DNA of 64,000 nt from Micavibrio sp964400125 (GTDB taxonomy: Bacteria > Pseudomonadota > Alphaproteobacteria > Micavibrionales > Micavibrionaceae): the NCBI GenBank assembly GCA_964400125.1, contig CAYNSR010000002.1:168297-232296 (forward strand), given 5' to 3'. The notes below the pieces were generated by a model. The model ran no database searches. It worked only from the letters and a program-made list of their open reading frames with translations, and was not told the DNA's origin. A program made the translations under genes and the position numbers. Of this stretch, positions 33,978-43,548 are shown piece by piece. Numbering within the stretch: the stretch's first letter is position 1; every line of letters begins with the position of its first letter.

Positions 33978-34380
33978 TGACGGCTCCGACGGGTTCTTCC
34001 ACGTTGCCGAGCAGTTTGTCTTCGTATTTGATGAGCGCGCGCGCTTCCTTCATCGCCTGATAATAGTGGGCGGCCATGATTTTTTCATTGATCGCGGCAA
34101 AAAACAGGCTGGTTGACGGCGCGGCGTCCTGAATGTCGTGGATCATGCCGAAATATTTATCGAAATATTCATCCGGGCGCGGTGAGATATACATGCACTG
34201 GATCAGGAAATAGATACGGCGGCAGGGGCTGTTGGCGTCCTCTTCCTTCATGATATCCTTTTCGCGCAGGATCGGCGCATCGCCCGCGATATGCAGGCGG
34301 GTGCGCTGGCTGTCATTGGTGATGACCGCCGTGCCGACAAGGATTTTTTCACCGGGTTTGAGGTCGATAATAAGGGCCAT
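33970..34380 (-). CDS. flbT: Flagellin synthesis repressor FlbT
   Basis: 136 residues. Typical FlbT segments are LIIDLKPGEKILVGTAVI, LREKDIM and RRIYFLIQCMYISP. In Caulobacter FlbT binds the 5' region of flagellin mRNA and triggers its decay when filament assembly is blocked. It precedes flaF in a two-gene unit downstream of the flagellin genes. Its ATG at 34380 has a weak GAGGAAG site. Confidence 0.93.
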   Translation of the reverse strand: MALIIDLKPGEKILVGTAVITNDSQRTRLHIAGDAPILREKDIMKEEDANSPCRRIYFLIQCMYISPRPDEYFDKYFGMIHDIQDAAPSTSLFFAAINEKIMAAHYYQAMKEARALIKYEDKLLGNVEEPVGAVNE

Positions 34381-34491
34381 GGAATTCTTCCTCGGGAATG
34401 TAAAACGGAGTTCTTCCGACTATCCGGACAATTATGACACTAACACATTACCCAAAGATTAAGTGTTTTTTTAAAAAATGCCATCTCCGGC

Positions 34492-34596
34492 GTCATTCCC
34501 CGAATTTTTGCTTGCGAAAATTCTAGGGGAATCCATGAATATCAATATCCTATAGATTGCCTTAGAATTTTCCTTGCGGAAAATTCAGGGAATGAC
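34492..34596. repeat. Paired palindromic repeats flanked by GTCATTCCC/GGGAATGAC
   Basis: Two hairpin modules face each other. The left has ATTCCCC-GAATTTT...AAAATTC-TA-GGGGAAT (34495-34532). The right is GAATTTTCC-TTGC-GGAAAATTC near 34565-34586. The outer ends GTCATTCCC and GGGAATGAC are also complementary. It lies in the 367-bp gap 34381-34747, which otherwise holds only a terminator. Related to the GTCAT...ATGAC palindromes at 22368 and 57759. Confidence 0.7.
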
Positions 34597-34692
34597 GATG
34601 CAATTTATGCGTTTTGAAACAGCCTCTCACTCCCCTCTCATAAATGGGCGGGCGAGGAATATCCGGTTAAAAAAGTTACCCCGTCAAACAAC

Positions 34693-34728
34693 AAAAAACC
34701 CGGCGAAATTCTTCCGCCGGGTTTTTTT
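34693..34728. terminator. Flagellin terminator
   Basis: AAAAAACCCGGCG pairs with CGCCGGGTTTTTT. It lies 20 nt beyond the stop codon of the first flagellin gene and has U tracts in both directions. Confidence 0.9.
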
Positions 34729-34747
34729 ATTGTTATTTCGCTGTCGA

Positions 34748-36499
34748 TTAGAACAGACGCAGGATCGACTGTTGGGACTGGGAGGCCAGCGACAGGGCGG
34801 TGACGCCCAGAGACTGACGGGTTTGCAGAGCCAGCAGTTTTGCGCCTTCTTCGTTCTGATCGGCGTTGACCAGTTTGTCGGAGCCTTCCTTCAGCGTGTT
34901 AATCAGGCCTGTTGTAAAGGTCTGACGTGTCTGAATGATGGACAGGTCGTTTGCCAGTGTAGAACCGAACTCCCGAACGCTTTCCAACGCGGCACGAACC
35001 TGTGCCAGAACGCCGTTGACCGAGGATTCACGCGAGAAGATCGCTGCATCAAGGCCAAGGCCATCCGCCGTGAAGGTGACTCCTTCTGTATTCAGGCTGC
35101 TGGTGCGGAATTCGTTGAACACCGTCAGCAGGTCGTCGCCGTTCAGCAGGTTGGTTCCGCGATAGCCCGTGTCGCCGTTGCTGACGAGTTGGGTGATCTG
35201 GTCGCGGATGTTGTTGAATTCACCCTCCAGCCTTGCCAGTGTTCCGGCAGCGGCAGACAGGATGATGTTTTCGGATTCGTCGATTGCCGCGGTCCCGGTA
35301 AACGCAGTATTCACACCGAAGCCGAAGTTTGCGGTAAAGACAGATTCGTCAACGCCGATCTGGATGCTTGCTGTGTCTTCGCTGATGGCTTCGAGCGAGA
35401 GAACGCCGGTTGCATCATCAAAGACAGCCCTGATTTGCGTATTCAACGTGGTGTTATTGTTGATCTGGTCAATAAATTCCTGGATCGTAATATCACCACC
35501 GTTTGCAAACAGTTCGATGTTTTGCAGCGGCCCGCCGTTGACACCAATCTGGTAGTCGTCGGTTGCCGCGTCAATGCCTGCAAACAGGGCGACGCCTGCA
35601 GAGTCGCTGATGGACAACAGGCGGTCACCGCGTTGTGCAATCGAGCGCGACGCAGGGACGGAGTTGTCATACAGGGCGTAAGACTGCAAGGACACGCTGG
35701 CACTGGCGGTGAAGCCAACGACGGAGTCCGTTGCCGCGACATCAGATGCTTGTGCCAGAGCGACATCGCCAAAGCCGAGTGCCTGAGCGAGAGCCAGTCG
35801 GGCCGGTTCGGTTGCCGCAGTCGTGGCCGCGCCGAAACGTACGGCGAATTTAGAGCCGTCATTGCCGACGATTTGCAGTTTTCCACCTGCGTCAAGGGAT
35901 GCGGTAAATGCCTTCTCACCATCCGCAACCGTGCTGCCGACCGTTGCTTCGAGGCTCAGGTCGTTGATCGCGGTGATGAAATCGTCGATCGAGAAGTTGG
36001 CGGCAAGTGTGATCGATGCCGTTGCGGCAGCGGCACCACCATACGCCCCGATGTTGCGGGCAAGGCCGTCTTCATCGACGACCGAGAAGGTGACAACATC
36101 GCCAGCCGTGATCCCGGCAAGATCCGGCAGGCTGTTAACGCCCCGGAGATCAACGGTTCCGACGACTTTTGCTTCCGCCGTCCCTTGCGCCAGAGCGTCA
36201 CGGGCCTGAGAGGCGATAGAGTCAGCTTGTTCGACCAGTTTCGTCAGTGCCGTAACACCGTTATCAGCGGCCTTAATCACCTGAATCGACTGGCCAATGC
36301 TGTCCAGAAGACGGGTAAGGTCGGAGGCGCGGTTGGTCAGGGCCTGCGAAGCGAAGAAGGATTGCGGGTTGTCGAGGGCGGAGTTGACCTTACGACCCGT
36401 TGCGAGACGGTTCTGGGTAATATCGACCTGATTTTGTGTGTTTTGCAGCGAAAGCAGGTTAGACCGCAATGCTGCCGATAGAACGACATCGGATGTCAT
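34748..36499 (-). CDS. fliC: Flagellin
   Basis: 583 residues, larger than the ~490 of E. coli FliC. The conserved D0/D1 N-terminus (SAALRSNLLSLQNTQNQVDITQ, then ATGRKVNSALDNPQSFFASQAL) and C-terminus (LALQTRQSLGVTALSLASQS) are intact; the ~300-residue middle is a variable domain rich in Ala, Asp and Thr. It polymerises into the filament and lacks a cleaved signal. The paralogue at 36885 shares both ends and the motif GYRGTNLLNGDDLL. FlbT/FlaF follow downstream. Confidence 0.93.
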   Translation of the reverse strand: MTSDVVLSAALRSNLLSLQNTQNQVDITQNRLATGRKVNSALDNPQSFFASQALTNRASDLTRLLDSIGQSIQVIKAADNGVTALTKLVEQADSIASQARDALAQGTAEAKVVGTVDLRGVNSLPDLAGITAGDVVTFSVVDEDGLARNIGAYGGAAAATASITLAANFSIDDFITAINDLSLEATVGSTVADGEKAFTASLDAGGKLQIVGNDGSKFAVRFGAATTAATEPARLALAQALGFGDVALAQASDVAATDSVVGFTASASVSLQSYALYDNSVPASRSIAQRGDRLLSISDSAGVALFAGIDAATDDYQIGVNGGPLQNIELFANGGDITIQEFIDQINNNTTLNTQIRAVFDDATGVLSLEAISEDTASIQIGVDESVFTANFGFGVNTAFTGTAAIDESENIILSAAAGTLARLEGEFNNIRDQITQLVSNGDTGYRGTNLLNGDDLLTVFNEFRTSSLNTEGVTFTADGLGLDAAIFSRESSVNGVLAQVRAALESVREFGSTLANDLSIIQTRQTFTTGLINTLKEGSDKLVNADQNEEGAKLLALQTRQSLGVTALSLASQSQQSILRLF

Positions 36500-36739
36500 G
36501 GTAAGATCCCTTTCCTAGGTTTCCTATGTTATGAGGACCAGAATTCTCCCGGTCCATAATTCAGGATACTAGCACAAGGATTAAGAAGGGGTTAATCAAA
36601 AAGCCGCAACTCCCCGCGTTATGGTTAGCAACCGGGGGAAAAGAAGGGCTTAATTGACATAGAATAATAAAAACGCTCTATTTTTGCTCACTTTCCAGTC
36701 TGTCTGATTCTTTGTCATGCCGGGGTCATCCCGGAAAAA
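36500..36739. other. Intergenic region between the flagellin genes
   Basis: Part of a 385-bp gap (36500-36884). It is AT-rich upstream of the first flagellin and includes a weak version of the upstream motif seen at other flagellar promoters (CCGCAACTCCCCG, near 36604-36616). I could not find a good sigma-54 or sigma-28 promoter. A partial GTCAT palindrome lies near 36715-36732. Confidence 0.35.
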
Positions 36740-36775
36740 AAAGGGCGTACCGGCGTTGCCGTCGATACGCCCTTT
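36740..36775 (-). terminator. Terminator of the second flagellin
   Basis: On the minus strand AAAGGGCGTA pairs with TACGCCCTTT and is followed by TTTTT; it lies 110 nt past the stop of the gene at 36885. Confidence 0.75.
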
Positions 36776-36884
36776 GGTGTCGGTTAGCGGACCCCCCGTT
36801 CTGGGTTGAGGCTTTCTGCCTTTCGCTGCCGGATCGATCGTGCACCGGCGGCGACCGTAACCCGAACCCCGACGTCTTTTCCGT

Positions 36885-38639
36885 TTATTGGAACAGACGC
36901 AGGATTGACTGTTGGGACTGCGACGCCAGCGACAGGGATGTTACGCCCAGGGACTGGCGGGTTTGCAGTGCCAGAAGCTTTGCACCTTCTTCGTTCTGAT
37001 CGGCGTTGACCAGCTTGTCGGAGCCTTCGGTCAGCGTGTTGATCAGATTTTTGGTGAAGTTTTCGCGTGTCTGGATGATCGACAGATCGTTGGCCAGAGT
37101 CGAGCCGAAATTACGCACCAGACCCAAGGCCTCACGGACTTCGGCGATGATGCCTTCCGTCGTATCGACACGCGAGAAATCGGCTTCGCTCAGGCCAAGG
37201 CCATCGGCGGTGAAGGTGACGCCTTCGGTGTTAAGGGAGCTGGTCCGTTCTTCGTTGAAGATGGTCAGCAGGTCGTCGCCATTCAGCAGGTTGGTTCCGC
37301 GATAGCCTGTGTCGCCGTTGCTGACGAGCTGGGTGATCTGTTCGCGGAGATTGTCGAAATCGCGTTCGAAATTGGCGAGGTCGGCGGCGGAGGCGGCGAG
37401 GCGGAGCGATTCAATCTCCTGTTCACCGGCGGCACCCGCGGTCAGGTCGGCATTCACTCCGAATCCGAAGTTTGCCGTCAGCGGTCCGGTGGGGGAGCCG
37501 TCAACGCCGATTTCGATGCTTTTGACGCTGCCGTCGATAGGACGGATCGCGAGTTCCCCGGTCTGGTCGTCGTAGGAGGCGCGGATTTTCGTGTTCAGCG
37601 CCGTGTTGGAATTGATCTGGTCGACGAAAGACTGGATCGAAAGCGGGTTCCCGGCGGCATCGGTCAGGTTAATGCGCTGTTGTGAGCCGCCATTGATGCT
37701 GATGATATAATCATCGGCGGGGGCATCGAGGTTGGCAAAGCGCGAGACAAGTCCTGCTTCATCCGTCAGGTCCAGCAACGAGGCGCTGGCCTGTGCGATG
37801 ACGGGGCTTGCGCCGCTGTTGTCATACAACGTGAAGGAGCGCAGGGCGACATCGGCCAGTGCGGTAAACTGCACGGTGTTGGTCCCGGCGCCGTCGGCGA
37901 CGAGTTTTGCGATGTTGCCGAAGCCGAGCGATTGCGCCAGACTTAAATCCGCCGCGTCATCGGGGTCGACGGCCACGGATTCAAAGCGAAGGCTGAAATC
38001 GCCGCCGTTGAGGGTACGGATTTGCAGGCGTCCGCCTTCGTCGAGTGAGGCTTCGAAAGCCTGCGGACCCGTGGCAAGGCCGCCATCGTCGAGATGCAGG
38101 TTGTTGATCGCGGTCACGAGTTCAGATGTGGATGTCAACGCACCGATGGTCACGGTCGCCGTCGCCGCCGAAGCGCCGCCGAAGGCCCCGAGGGAGAGCG
38201 CGTTACCGTCCTTGTCGGTGATGGAGAACATCAGCGTATCACCGGCGGTGATACCTGCGATCCCGGTCAGGTCGTCGATATTGCGCAGATCGATTTCACC
38301 TTTGGCCTTGGCTTCGACCTGCCCTGCGGCGAGGGCGTCGCGGGCGGACTGGGCGATGGAATCGGCCTGTTCGACCAGTTTTGCAAGGGCTGTAATACCG
38401 TTATCGGCGGCCTTGATGACCTGAATCGATTGGCCAATGGAATCCAGCAGACGGGAAAGATCGCTGGCGCGGTTGGACAGGGCTTGCGAGGCGAAATAGG
38501 CCTGCGGGCCGTCGAGCGCGGAGTTGATTTTCTTCCCTGTCGCCAGACGATTCTGGGTGATATCGACAAGGTTCTGCGTGTTTTGCAGCGAGAGCAAATT
38601 GGTGCGCAGGGCTGCGGAGAGAACAACATCGGAAGTCAT
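36885..38639 (-). CDS. fliC: Flagellin (paralogue)
   Basis: 584 residues, with ends nearly identical to the other flagellin (SAALRTNLLSLQNTQNLVDITQ... LGVTSLSLASQSQQSILRLFQ) and a divergent middle. The first has SVLAQVR-type and this one IIAEVREAL-type inner helices. Two large flagellins in tandem allow a composite filament. It lies 60 nt after flgE on the same strand and may be read from its own promoter or from the hook operon. Confidence 0.93.
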   Translation of the reverse strand: MTSDVVLSAALRTNLLSLQNTQNLVDITQNRLATGKKINSALDGPQAYFASQALSNRASDLSRLLDSIGQSIQVIKAADNGITALAKLVEQADSIAQSARDALAAGQVEAKAKGEIDLRNIDDLTGIAGITAGDTLMFSITDKDGNALSLGAFGGASAATATVTIGALTSTSELVTAINNLHLDDGGLATGPQAFEASLDEGGRLQIRTLNGGDFSLRFESVAVDPDDAADLSLAQSLGFGNIAKLVADGAGTNTVQFTALADVALRSFTLYDNSGASPVIAQASASLLDLTDEAGLVSRFANLDAPADDYIISINGGSQQRINLTDAAGNPLSIQSFVDQINSNTALNTKIRASYDDQTGELAIRPIDGSVKSIEIGVDGSPTGPLTANFGFGVNADLTAGAAGEQEIESLRLAASAADLANFERDFDNLREQITQLVSNGDTGYRGTNLLNGDDLLTIFNEERTSSLNTEGVTFTADGLGLSEADFSRVDTTEGIIAEVREALGLVRNFGSTLANDLSIIQTRENFTKNLINTLTEGSDKLVNADQNEEGAKLLALQTRQSLGVTSLSLASQSQQSILRLFQ

Positions 38640-38699
38640 GGTAGAGGTCCTTTCTTCTTTTCTTCTTCTTAATTTTGAAAACGGTTAGCGGTTATGTTC

Positions 38700-40433
38700 C
38701 TAGCGCAGTCTCAATAATTCTTCGGTCATCTGATCAACCGTGTTGATGATCTTGGTGTTGGCGGAGAAGGCGCGCTGGCTGACGATCAGCTTGGCGAATT
38801 CATCGGCAAGATCCACGTTCGAGGATTCGATGGTGCTGGCCTCGAGGAAGCCCGCGCCGCCTTCGCCGGCCTGACGCAGGTTTTCTTCACCCGAAAGTTC
38901 GTTTTCGCTATAGGCCGTTCCCGATACTTCGGTCAGGCCGTTGGCGTTGGCGAAGGTCACCAGCGGAATTTTGTAGAGGTTGGTCGATGCGCCGTTCGAA
39001 AAACGGGCAACCACGAAACCGTCACGGGTGATTTCCACCCCGGTCCGCAGGCCCAGCTCGGCCCCGTTCTGGTCGGAGAAAATCACGTTGTAGTTTCCGG
39101 CAAACTGGCTGAAGCGTTCGACATCGACATTAATGTTTTGCGGATCGGAGCCGTTGCCCCAGTTGATCTGGGTGAGGTTGATGTCGATATTGCCGGAGCT
39201 ATCGGGCAGGGCGTTCATGGTGCCGTTGCCGTTGAAGTTAATCAGGCCGTTGCTCAATGTCGTGCCATCCGGGTGGACGATCCGCACCTGCCACCAACCG
39301 CGATTGTTGTAGGAGGCGTTGGGCGGGGTCGGAAGGTTCTGGAAGGCGGGGAAACCTTCGGAGCTGTAGGGCGGGGTATCGCCCGCCGTACCGTTGTCGA
39401 AGGTTGCGCCGGACAGATCGTCGGAGGCATAGGTGCCCGCGACCATGCCAAGCCCGGTCAGAGGAGTCCCGGTGACGTTCGCAGTGGTGATTTCCTGCGC
39501 CGCGCCGCCCTGGAATTCGCTGCGCTGGAACACCAGTTCACCGTCATTGCCAAGGAAGGCATTGACGCCGACAATGGAATTGGCGCGAACGATAATATCG
39601 TTGATCGTCTGGACTTCATCAGGTGCCGCCGGAGCCCCGGCAACAACCGTAAACAGAACCGGAGCGCCGCCATCGACCGCGATGCTGAACTGGTTCCCGG
39701 CGGTCAGGCCCATATCGGTAATCAGGTTGTCGGTCGCGGCGATATCGCCAATGGTTCCGCCGGAAGTGCCGTGCGGGCCGTAGGTTTTGGTGTATTCGAA
39801 GGTCAGGACCTGCGGTGAGCCAAGGCTGTCATAGACAGTCAGGCCGCGCGAAAAATCGGCAGGTTGCAGGCCGGAAGACGCGGCGGCCAGAGTCAGGTCA
39901 ATCTCGTTTGAATCAAGATTGAGGGAAATTTCCGCCGTTGATGTCGGGCGGGTCAGACCGCCGAGGAAGGCCACATCCGCCGGGACGAGGGATGTCAGGT
40001 CACCCTGGTTGGCGGGAAGTGCGCCATTTGAATCCAGCGGCCAGCCGTAAAGGACAAACCCGGCAGTATTTTTAAGCAACCCTTGCGCATCTTCACTGAA
40101 AGATCCGCTGCGGGTGTAGAGAAATTCCTGCTGGTCGGAGGCGCTGCGCTTGACTGCGAACATACCGTTGCCGGAAATGGCTGCATCGGTGGTCGACCCG
40201 GTCTGCTGGATCGGGCCTTGCTGGTTGACGCGCTGGACACGGTTGACAGCAACCGTTCCCGGCGAATAGCGCGACGAGCGGCCCTCAGATGTGACGAGGC
40301 TGTAGAAGGCGGCTTCAGAGCGTTTGAAGCCGATGGTGTTGACGTTGGCGATGTTGTTGGCGACCATTGCCGTTGCCTGCGACTGCGCGCCAAGGCCGGA
40401 AACGCCGGTAAAAAGTGATCCAAATAAGCTCAT
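38700..40433 (-). CDS. flgE: Flagellar hook protein FlgE
   Basis: 577 residues. The rod-hook N-terminal motif (GLGAQSQATAMVANNIANVNTIGFKR) and the C-terminal helix (ANTKIINTVDQMTEELLRLR) flank a long middle domain. Longer than E. coli FlgE (402 aa) because of insertions in the outer domains. It builds the universal joint; it is the last gene of the hook operon. The gap to flgD is 58 nt. Confidence 0.95.
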   Translation of the reverse strand: MSLFGSLFTGVSGLGAQSQATAMVANNIANVNTIGFKRSEAAFYSLVTSEGRSSRYSPGTVAVNRVQRVNQQGPIQQTGSTTDAAISGNGMFAVKRSASDQQEFLYTRSGSFSEDAQGLLKNTAGFVLYGWPLDSNGALPANQGDLTSLVPADVAFLGGLTRPTSTAEISLNLDSNEIDLTLAAASSGLQPADFSRGLTVYDSLGSPQVLTFEYTKTYGPHGTSGGTIGDIAATDNLITDMGLTAGNQFSIAVDGGAPVLFTVVAGAPAAPDEVQTINDIIVRANSIVGVNAFLGNDGELVFQRSEFQGGAAQEITTANVTGTPLTGLGMVAGTYASDDLSGATFDNGTAGDTPPYSSEGFPAFQNLPTPPNASYNNRGWWQVRIVHPDGTTLSNGLINFNGNGTMNALPDSSGNIDINLTQINWGNGSDPQNINVDVERFSQFAGNYNVIFSDQNGAELGLRTGVEITRDGFVVARFSNGASTNLYKIPLVTFANANGLTEVSGTAYSENELSGEENLRQAGEGGAGFLEASTIESSNVDLADEFAKLIVSQRAFSANTKIINTVDQMTEELLRLR

Positions 40434-40491
40434 AATGTTACTCCTGTCGTTGAAATGTTAGGGGAGGCGGTGTTCGGGTGTGTATTTTTCT

Positions 40492-41199
40492 TCACGCATC
40501 CTCCGTTGTTTCTGGTGTGGGTGTGGGCGTCGGTGCTGGATTGGTCGCCTGAATAATGCTGTTCAGGGCAATCGCGCGTTCGCCGACCAGCAGGAAAATA
40601 ACGCCGTTCTGGGCTTCGATGCCGCGCACGCTGCCGGATACGGCGGTGGAGACGGAAATCGGCTTCTTGTCGTTGTCTGCGGCGTCAACTTTGATGTTGT
40701 AGGTGCCTTCGGGCATGATATTGCCGTTATTGTCCTTGCCGTCCCACTGGACTTTCTGGCCTCCTGCGGCTTTGGGTGCATCCATGCTGCGGACCAGCGT
40801 GCCGGATTCGTTGTAGATATTGATCTTGAGAACAGCCGCGTTTTTCTCGAGCGCGTAGTTGATGTCAACAGGTCTTGTTCCGTTCCAGTTCATTTCCGTG
40901 CTGGTGTAGGTGACATCCATGCCGACATAGCCGAGTGCCACGGTGGAGAGGCTGCCCAGTTGCAGGGCCAGCATGTCGTCGAGTTTCTGGTTGGTATTGA
41001 TGGATTGTTCCACTTGCGAGAACTGGACGAGCTGGTTAGTGAATTCGCTTGAATCCATCGGGTCGAGCGGGTCCTGATTCATCAGTTGTGTGGTCAGCAG
41101 GGTCAGGAACTGGGTAAAGTCCTGCGCCAGTTTTACGGCCTGCACTTGCGTTTTTTGCGCGCTTGCGGCGGCCCCGGTCAATGTTACGTCAGACGTCAT
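40492..41199 (-). CDS. flgD: Flagellar hook assembly protein FlgD
   Basis: 235 residues. The N-terminal signature DFTQFLTLLTTQLMNQDPLDPMDSSEFTNQLVQFSQVEQ and the FlgD Ig-like/tudor region with GGQKVQWDGKDNNGNIMPEGTYNI identify the scaffold that caps the growing hook. The C-terminus has a Pro/Thr tail (ATNPAPTPTPTPETTEDA). Confidence 0.95.
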   Translation of the reverse strand: MTSDVTLTGAAASAQKTQVQAVKLAQDFTQFLTLLTTQLMNQDPLDPMDSSEFTNQLVQFSQVEQSINTNQKLDDMLALQLGSLSTVALGYVGMDVTYTSTEMNWNGTRPVDINYALEKNAAVLKINIYNESGTLVRSMDAPKAAGGQKVQWDGKDNNGNIMPEGTYNIKVDAADNDKKPISVSTAVSGSVRGIEAQNGVIFLLVGERAIALNSIIQATNPAPTPTPTPETTEDA

Positions 41200-41214
41200 G
41201 TTTTTCTCTCCTGC

Positions 41215-42705
41215 CTACGCCAAGATGTTGTAGCGTTGATGACCGGTGTCGGCATCGACATACCAGGTCATGGTTGTTTCAATCATTTCGATTTCGTTAT
41301 CGTCTGCCTCGGCGTGTTTTGTGCCGTTTGTACCGTTTCCGTCATTGCCGGAATCATTCCGGTCGCCGGACAGTTCAAAACTCAGATTGCCGCCGCCGCT
41401 TTCCATACCGGCTTCCTGCAAGGCGCGTTCCAGAACCTGCGCGTCCCGTTGCAGCATCAGCATGGTTTCCGGTTTTTCGATCACCATGTGGGCTTTCATG
41501 GTTTTGTCTTTGGTAAACTGCATATGCACTTCGATCCGGCCAAGCTCCGGCGGGTTGAGTTGCAATTTCAGTGTCTGGTTTTCACCGCTCTGCGCGGATT
41601 TTATCAGGCTGGCCGCGACGATATGGGTGACGGAATGGGGGTGTGATGCATGCGTGGCTTGCGTCACCAAAGAGGCAAGCTGCGCCGTGCTTGTGATTTG
41701 CAGATTGCCCGGACCAGCGACCGTGTTTTGCGACCAGTCAAGACCTTCCGGGAAAACATCGTTCAGCCCCGATGGACTCATAATGCTGCCCATCATCGCG
41801 GCAAAAGACGATCCCAGCGTGCTGTTGAGCGGTCCGGGTGGCGCGGGGTCGGTTGTTTTTTGCCCGGTGGAATCCTTCGCCTGTACGATGTCCGGTGTTT
41901 TCACCATGCTATCGAATCCGTCTTCGGAAACAGGGATATCAGTGGCGGGTTGGGCGATATTAGCCGTAACTGGAGTGAGCGTCAGGGCATCGAGAGATGT
42001 AGAAATTTCTTCTCCGGGTTCATCCGTTTCAGGCACAGATGTTGGGTCCGTCTTGCTGATGACGAGGGCGCGGGGAAGAAAAATGGCTTCGTTTCTGGAC
42101 CCGTCCGGCATAATTTTGACCAGACCGACCAGAAGGGCCTGCGTTGCGGCATCGATATCAATATCAATATCCTTGCCCGCAGCAATCATGTTGACCAGAT
42201 CGGTCAATTGTTCCGGCGTCAATCCCGTGGCGATCAGGTTTGCGGCATCGGGATTTGCACCGTTTTTCGGCAGGGCGATATTCAGTGTCTCCGCCGCCTT
42301 TTTCAACTGGCCGGGGGCGATTTTGAGAACGATATGCTGCTGGTCTTCCGGCATGCCGTGCAGCATGTTTTCGAGCGCGGAGGTCAGTTTTTTGTGGCCC
42401 GCGGAATCCAGCGTCACGGCTGCGGCTGTTTCGGAGGGAACGAGGTTAAAATCTGTTATGCCAGATTCTGTGTCCGTCGATTGGAGTGTATCCGGGGCCG
42501 GGGGGGTGGTCAGTTGGTCCGGCTGCTGGCCTGCCAGCGCTTTTCCCCCGGTGATGGCAAAGATCATGTCGAAGAAACTCAAGCCCGCACCGGCATTGCC
42601 GAAGACGCCGTTCCCGCCCGCCAGAGTCGAAGACGCGCCGACCGGCCCTTGTGCGGGGGGGCTGGGTTTTGTCTGGATCGTATAAAGGGCGCTGATGTCT
42701 GGCAT
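41215..42705 (-). CDS. fliK: Flagellar hook-length control protein FliK
   Basis: 496 residues. Low-complexity N-terminal two-thirds are typical of molecular rulers. The C-terminal Flg_hook domain is recognisable by TLKLQLNPPELGRIEVHMQF and the following HMVIEKPETMLMLQRDAQVLERALQEAG. It switches export from hook to filament subunits through FlhB. SD AGGAAAA precedes the ATG at 42705, 10 nt after the flgN stop. Confidence 0.88.
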   Translation of the reverse strand: MPDISALYTIQTKPSPPAQGPVGASSTLAGGNGVFGNAGAGLSFFDMIFAITGGKALAGQQPDQLTTPPAPDTLQSTDTESGITDFNLVPSETAAAVTLDSAGHKKLTSALENMLHGMPEDQQHIVLKIAPGQLKKAAETLNIALPKNGANPDAANLIATGLTPEQLTDLVNMIAAGKDIDIDIDAATQALLVGLVKIMPDGSRNEAIFLPRALVISKTDPTSVPETDEPGEEISTSLDALTLTPVTANIAQPATDIPVSEDGFDSMVKTPDIVQAKDSTGQKTTDPAPPGPLNSTLGSSFAAMMGSIMSPSGLNDVFPEGLDWSQNTVAGPGNLQITSTAQLASLVTQATHASHPHSVTHIVAASLIKSAQSGENQTLKLQLNPPELGRIEVHMQFTKDKTMKAHMVIEKPETMLMLQRDAQVLERALQEAGMESGGGNLSFELSGDRNDSGNDGNGTNGTKHAEADDNEIEMIETTMTWYVDADTGHQRYNILA

Positions 42706-42715
42706 GATATTTTTC

Positions 42716-43189
42716 CTAGGCGGATTCGTTCATCCCCATGGTGACGGGCTTGTTGCGGGAACCGGTCAAATGCCCCTGCGCCCCGTAACTGACACTGTCG
42801 CGGGCGGCGGAATCGCGGGCAGCGCGAACCATGCGGTTGCCGAGGCGGTCAACGGTGCGGCGCATGCGGTCGAGGGCTTCGATATTGTCGCGGGCTACGG
42901 TGGAGAATTCGTCATGTTTCCGGCTGAAGAGGGATTTCATGTCCGGATGGACGAAAAGCATTTCTTCCTTGCGCTCAACCAACTCGGCAATTCCTGCATG
43001 GTAATTCTGCGCGGCGGCGATTTTTTTGTTCTGGAGGGCAAAAAATGCCTTGATGTCGGAAAGCTGCAGGGCCTTCGTTTCTTCTTCATATACGGTGCGC
43101 AGGGAATCGAGCGTTTGCATCATATCCTGCAGGGCTTCTGCCGGGTGGGCGGACAGGACCGGGTTGGGTGTCTGGTTGTCTTCGGTCAT
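42716..43189 (-). CDS. flgN: FlgN-like export chaperone
   Basis: 157 residues, helical, highly charged. The segment ALQDMMQTLDSLRTVYEEETKALQLSDIKAFFALQNKK fits the FlgN pattern, and its place between flgJ and fliK agrees. FlgN escorts FlgK and FlgL to the export gate. Its ATG overlaps the flgJ stop by 4 nt. FlgK and FlgL are not in the window. The family call is by pattern, so it is less certain than its neighbours. Confidence 0.7.
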   Translation of the reverse strand: MTEDNQTPNPVLSAHPAEALQDMMQTLDSLRTVYEEETKALQLSDIKAFFALQNKKIAAAQNYHAGIAELVERKEEMLFVHPDMKSLFSRKHDEFSTVARDNIEALDRMRRTVDRLGNRMVRAARDSAARDSVSYGAQGHLTGSRNKPVTMGMNESA

Positions 43190-43548
43190 GATTTTATGAC
43201 TCCTTCCTGCTGTCGGATCAGTTCGTTACGGACAAACGATGCAAGACCTATGCCACCGGCTTCGGCGATTTTCTTTCCGTATTCCTGCACCATCATGTCG
43301 CTGAAAATTTCTTCGCCTTTGCCGCCACCGAAGATTTCGTTGACCTCGATTCCCTCGAACATCGGTTTCAGCATTTCTGACAGGAAGACGGCTTCGAAAT
43401 CCCTGGCCGCGCCATCGATGCGCTGCATGACTTTCGGGTCGAGGCCGTTCCCGGACCGGGTTTCAATCCGGGCGTCGTTTACGGTCATGCGCGTCTGCCG
43501 CGCAAGGAGGAGGGGTGTTTCGATATCTGCGGGGATCATGGCGGTCAT
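43186..43548 (-). CDS. flgJ: Rod-binding protein FlgJ, N-terminal form
   Basis: 120 residues: only the rod-binding half (RDFEAVFLSEMLKPMFEG ... FSDMMVQEYGKKIAEAGGIGLASFV) is present; the muramidase half of enterobacterial FlgJ is missing, as usual in Alphaproteobacteria. A separate lytic enzyme would then be needed to pass the cell wall; none is in the window. The ATG shares one base with the flgI stop. Confidence 0.9.
   Translation of the reverse strand: MTAMIPADIETPLLLARQTRMTVNDARIETRSGNGLDPKVMQRIDGAARDFEAVFLSEMLKPMFEGIEVNEIFGGGKGEEIFSDMMVQEYGKKIAEAGGIGLASFVRNELIRQQEGVIKS

Noticed and set aside
34574..36481. 635-codon open frame on the plus strand opposite the first flagellin
   Set aside because: It lies antisense to a clear flagellin, begins in a palindromic repeat, and its Cys/Arg-rich translation resembles no protein.
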